The notes under the pieces: generated by a model | Databases searched by the model: none | What the model was told of the DNA's origin: nothing | What the model saw: the letters and a program-made list of their open reading frames with translations, nothing else | Shown: positions 5,251 through 7,019 of the stretch, piece after piece | Layout of the letters: each line of letters begins with the position of its first letter | Position numbering within the stretch: position 1 is the stretch's first letter | From: an uncultured bacterium | GTDB taxonomy: Bacteria > Planctomycetota > Phycisphaerae > Phycisphaerales > SM1A02 | Assembly: GCA_903918555.1 (NCBI GenBank) | Contig: CAIXEV010000226.1 | Location: 1 to 7,019, forward strand | Length of the DNA: 7,019 nucleotides | Direction: 5' to 3' | Position numbers and translations under genes: made by a program

Positions 5251-7019
5251 ATGAACGAGACGACTTCCCTCTCCCGACTGACTCTCCCCGCCGCGTTTGC
5301 CCTCGCGGCCGCGGTCGCCTGCGCGGGCGGCGCGTTCGCGCAGATCCGCGCGGTCAAGATCATGCCCGCGAACGGCGTGCCCGTCGAAGGCGACATCCTG
5401 TCGTATGACGAGGAGGGCAGCATGGCCGAGCCGCCGCCGATGCCGCCGAACGACGGCGCCGGCGGAGACGCGATGCCCGCGCCGATTCCGCCCGAACTGC
5501 TCGTGCAGCTCGGGCCGGCCGAGGTCGCGGCGCTCAAGGCGCTCTACGAGTCGATCGATCCGCCGTCGCAGGACGAGATGCGCGCGTTCTACCGCGACCT
5601 CGGCGTCGACCTCGACATGGCGCTCGGCCTCGCGCAGGCGAAGTCGATGCAGGCGCAGCGCGGGCAGATGATCGCGATGTCGATGCGCGACGGAAGCCTC
5701 GACTTCACGCGCAAGCCGGAGGCCGTGCTGAACGCGCGCGCACGCCTCGGCTTCGGGCAGGTTCCGTATCCGAACCCCGAAACCGCGCAGCCGCAGGAGG
5801 TCGCGCGCTGGATCCACCTCCACATCATGGCGGGCGAGTGGAAGACCTTCTCGAACTACCTCGAGACGCGCCCGCTCGGCGAGAGCGAGCCGGTCTACAC
5901 CGCGATCCTGCAGGCGATGAACCGCGGCGACATCGGCCTTCTTCCCGAGGAAGTGCTCGCGTTCGCCGAAGCGTCGCCTGCGCCGTTCAAGCCGTGGCAG
6001 CTGCAGGCGCTCGGCCGCATGCTGCAGCAGGCGGCCGCGAAGTACTCGACCGGCGAGATGCTCGCGTCGATCCGCGAAGGCACGCGCTACTTCGGCAAGT
6101 ACGACGACGCCGCGCGCCGCCAGACCGTCGAGTTCCTCGCCGCGGGCGGGCTGCTCGAGGCCGCGTACGAGTTCCTCCCGTCGCTCGAGGACGCGCGCGC
6201 CCAAGGCGACGGCGGGCTTCTCATCGTGCACGCCCGCTACATGCTCGATCTCGCGAAGAAGGCGGGCGAAGGGCCCGAGGCCGAGGCGCTGCGCATCGAG
6301 GCGTTCCGCGTGCTCGCCCAGGCGACGCTGCTGCCGAAGGAGTCGACCGACCGCCGGCGCGAGGCGCTCAAGCTCGCGATCGCGCAGATGAACAATGTTC
6401 CGAAGGTGCAGGTCCAGCCGTGGCTCGCGGAGGTGTTCGCGAGCCCCGCGCTCGGGCCCGCGGCGCTCGAGCAGCTCGCGCTCAGCGCGGCGTCGATCGG
6501 CAACATGCAGGTCGCGGCCGAGCAGCGCGCGAAGGCGATCCTCAACCTCAAGGAGTCGGTCGATGTGCTCCTCGCCCGCGAGGACATCGACTCCGCGGCG
6601 CTGCGCGTGCCGCTGCGCATGGTCACCACCGCGCTCGTCGCCGAGATGGAGCGCGCGGTGCAGGAGCAAGGCCGCCAGCAGTTCATCGGCCGCGACTCGC
6701 AGTTCCTCTACCGCGCGATTCCCAGCGAGAAGTGGCTTTCGTCGATCGAGCCGAGCCTCGCGACCCGCGCGCGCCTCGCGTGCATCGGCATCGCCACCGT
6801 CGCCGACGAGACGGACCAGGCGCTGTCGCTCCTCGACGACGCGATCGCCGCGAGCCCGAAGGAAGCCGCGCGGTTCGCCGACGGCTTCCTCTCCACCTGG
6901 GTCATGCGCCTCCAGCCGGAGAATCCGTTTCCGGAGGAGATGATGATGTTCTACTCCTTCTTCCGCGAATCGATGCCGATGGCGCCGCTGACGCGCGGCC
7001 GCCAGCGCCGGAACCTCGA
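5251..7019 (+). CDS. Large exported alpha-helical protein, function unknown (3' truncated)
   Basis: The frame stays open from ATG 5251 to the window end: 589 complete codons with no stop, so the gene continues. The N-terminus is a signal peptide (LTLPAAFALAAAVACAGGAFA, likely cleavage after Ala30 before Gln31). The mature protein opens with a short beta-like piece (QIRAVKIMPANGVPVEGDIL), then a Pro/Met/Gly-rich linker at about 58-82 (PPPMPPNDGAGGDAMPAPIP). The rest is long, regular Ala/Leu/Glu/Arg helices that look like a solenoid (TPR/HEAT-like), with no catalytic motif I can recognise. Cys24 within AVAC is a weak lipobox, so lipoprotein processing is less likely than ordinary cleavage. The start has AAGGGAA 6 nt upstream. 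Placement 55 nt after the putative TPR gene on the same strand suggests operon membership and an extracytoplasmic role with the VWA proteins; this is inference. Confidence 0.85.
   Translation, partial: MNETTSLSRLTLPAAFALAAAVACAGGAFAQIRAVKIMPANGVPVEGDILSYDEEGSMAEPPPMPPNDGAGGDAMPAPIPPELLVQLGPAEVAALKALYESIDPPSQDEMRAFYRDLGVDLDMALGLAQAKSMQAQRGQMIAMSMRDGSLDFTRKPEAVLNARARLGFGQVPYPNPETAQPQEVARWIHLHIMAGEWKTFSNYLETRPLGESEPVYTAILQAMNRGDIGLLPEEVLAFAEASPAPFKPWQLQALGRMLQQAAAKYSTGEMLASIREGTRYFGKYDDAARRQTVEFLAAGGLLEAAYEFLPSLEDARAQGDGGLLIVHARYMLDLAKKAGEGPEAEALRIEAFRVLAQATLLPKESTDRRREALKLAIAQMNNVPKVQVQPWLAEVFASPALGPAALEQLALSAASIGNMQVAAEQRAKAILNLKESVDVLLAREDIDSAALRVPLRMVTTALVAEMERAVQEQGRQQFIGRDSQFLYRAIPSEKWLSSIEPSLATRARLACIGIATVADETDQALSLLDDAIAASPKEAARFADGFLSTWVMRLQPENPFPEEMMMFYSFFRESMPMAPLTRGRQRRNL

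Noticed and set aside
5320..5325. Lipoprotein lipobox at Cys24 of the last gene
   Set aside because: AVAC lacks the preferred Leu at -3, and a good signal peptidase I site (AFA before Gln31) follows; kept only as a weak alternative.

Overview
The window is a slice of one tightly packed, all-plus-strand gene cluster of the MoxR / DUF58 / von Willebrand factor A (VWA) type, the arrangement best known from the 'Bat' aerotolerance operons and their relatives. DNA is very GC-rich, with almost exclusively G/C third codon positions. There are no RNA genes, mobile elements or CRISPR arrays, and I see no promoter or terminator, so both ends lie inside the transcription unit. The organism is a high-GC Gram-negative-type bacterium (signal peptides, inner-membrane VWA proteins, a large exported protein). 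The cluster layout with long exported helical proteins would fit Planctomycetota (Phycisphaerae-like), but that is a guess from style; Myxococcota or Gemmatimonadota cannot be excluded.

Layout: (1) 1-513, C-terminal half of a MoxR AAA+ ATPase, cut by the window start. (2) 526-1407, a soluble DUF58 protein with a complete MIDAS-type motif. (3) 1404-2252, an exported, single-TM protein with a cytoplasmic tail, in the slot where Bat operons often carry BatD or DUF4381-type proteins. (4) 2249-3148, a BatA/BatB-like VWA protein (GTG start). (5) 3142-4227, a second BatA/BatB-like VWA protein whose start region is an 18-bp sequence repeated five times. (6) 4224-5195, a single-TM protein with a helical periplasmic domain and a Lys/Gly/Pro-rich tail. 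(7) 5251 to the window end, a large exported alpha-helical protein of unknown function, cut at the 3' end. Genes 2 to 6 are joined by 4-7 nt start/stop overlaps, so they are probably translationally coupled and made in related amounts.

Working model (inference): MoxR and DUF58 act at the cytoplasmic face. The two VWA proteins display metal-binding VWA domains outside the inner membrane. Proteins 3 and 6 are membrane-anchored partners, and protein 7 is an exported partner or client. MoxR ATPases are known to act with VWA partners in chaperone or metal/cofactor-insertion roles.

The most unusual sequence features are two tandem duplications placed exactly on gene boundaries (3142-3231 and 5187-5240), the first of which multiplies the start/stop overlap itself, and a strong depletion of the tetranucleotide ACGT (two copies in 7 kb), visible in synonymous codon choice in every gene where the relevant codon pairs occur.
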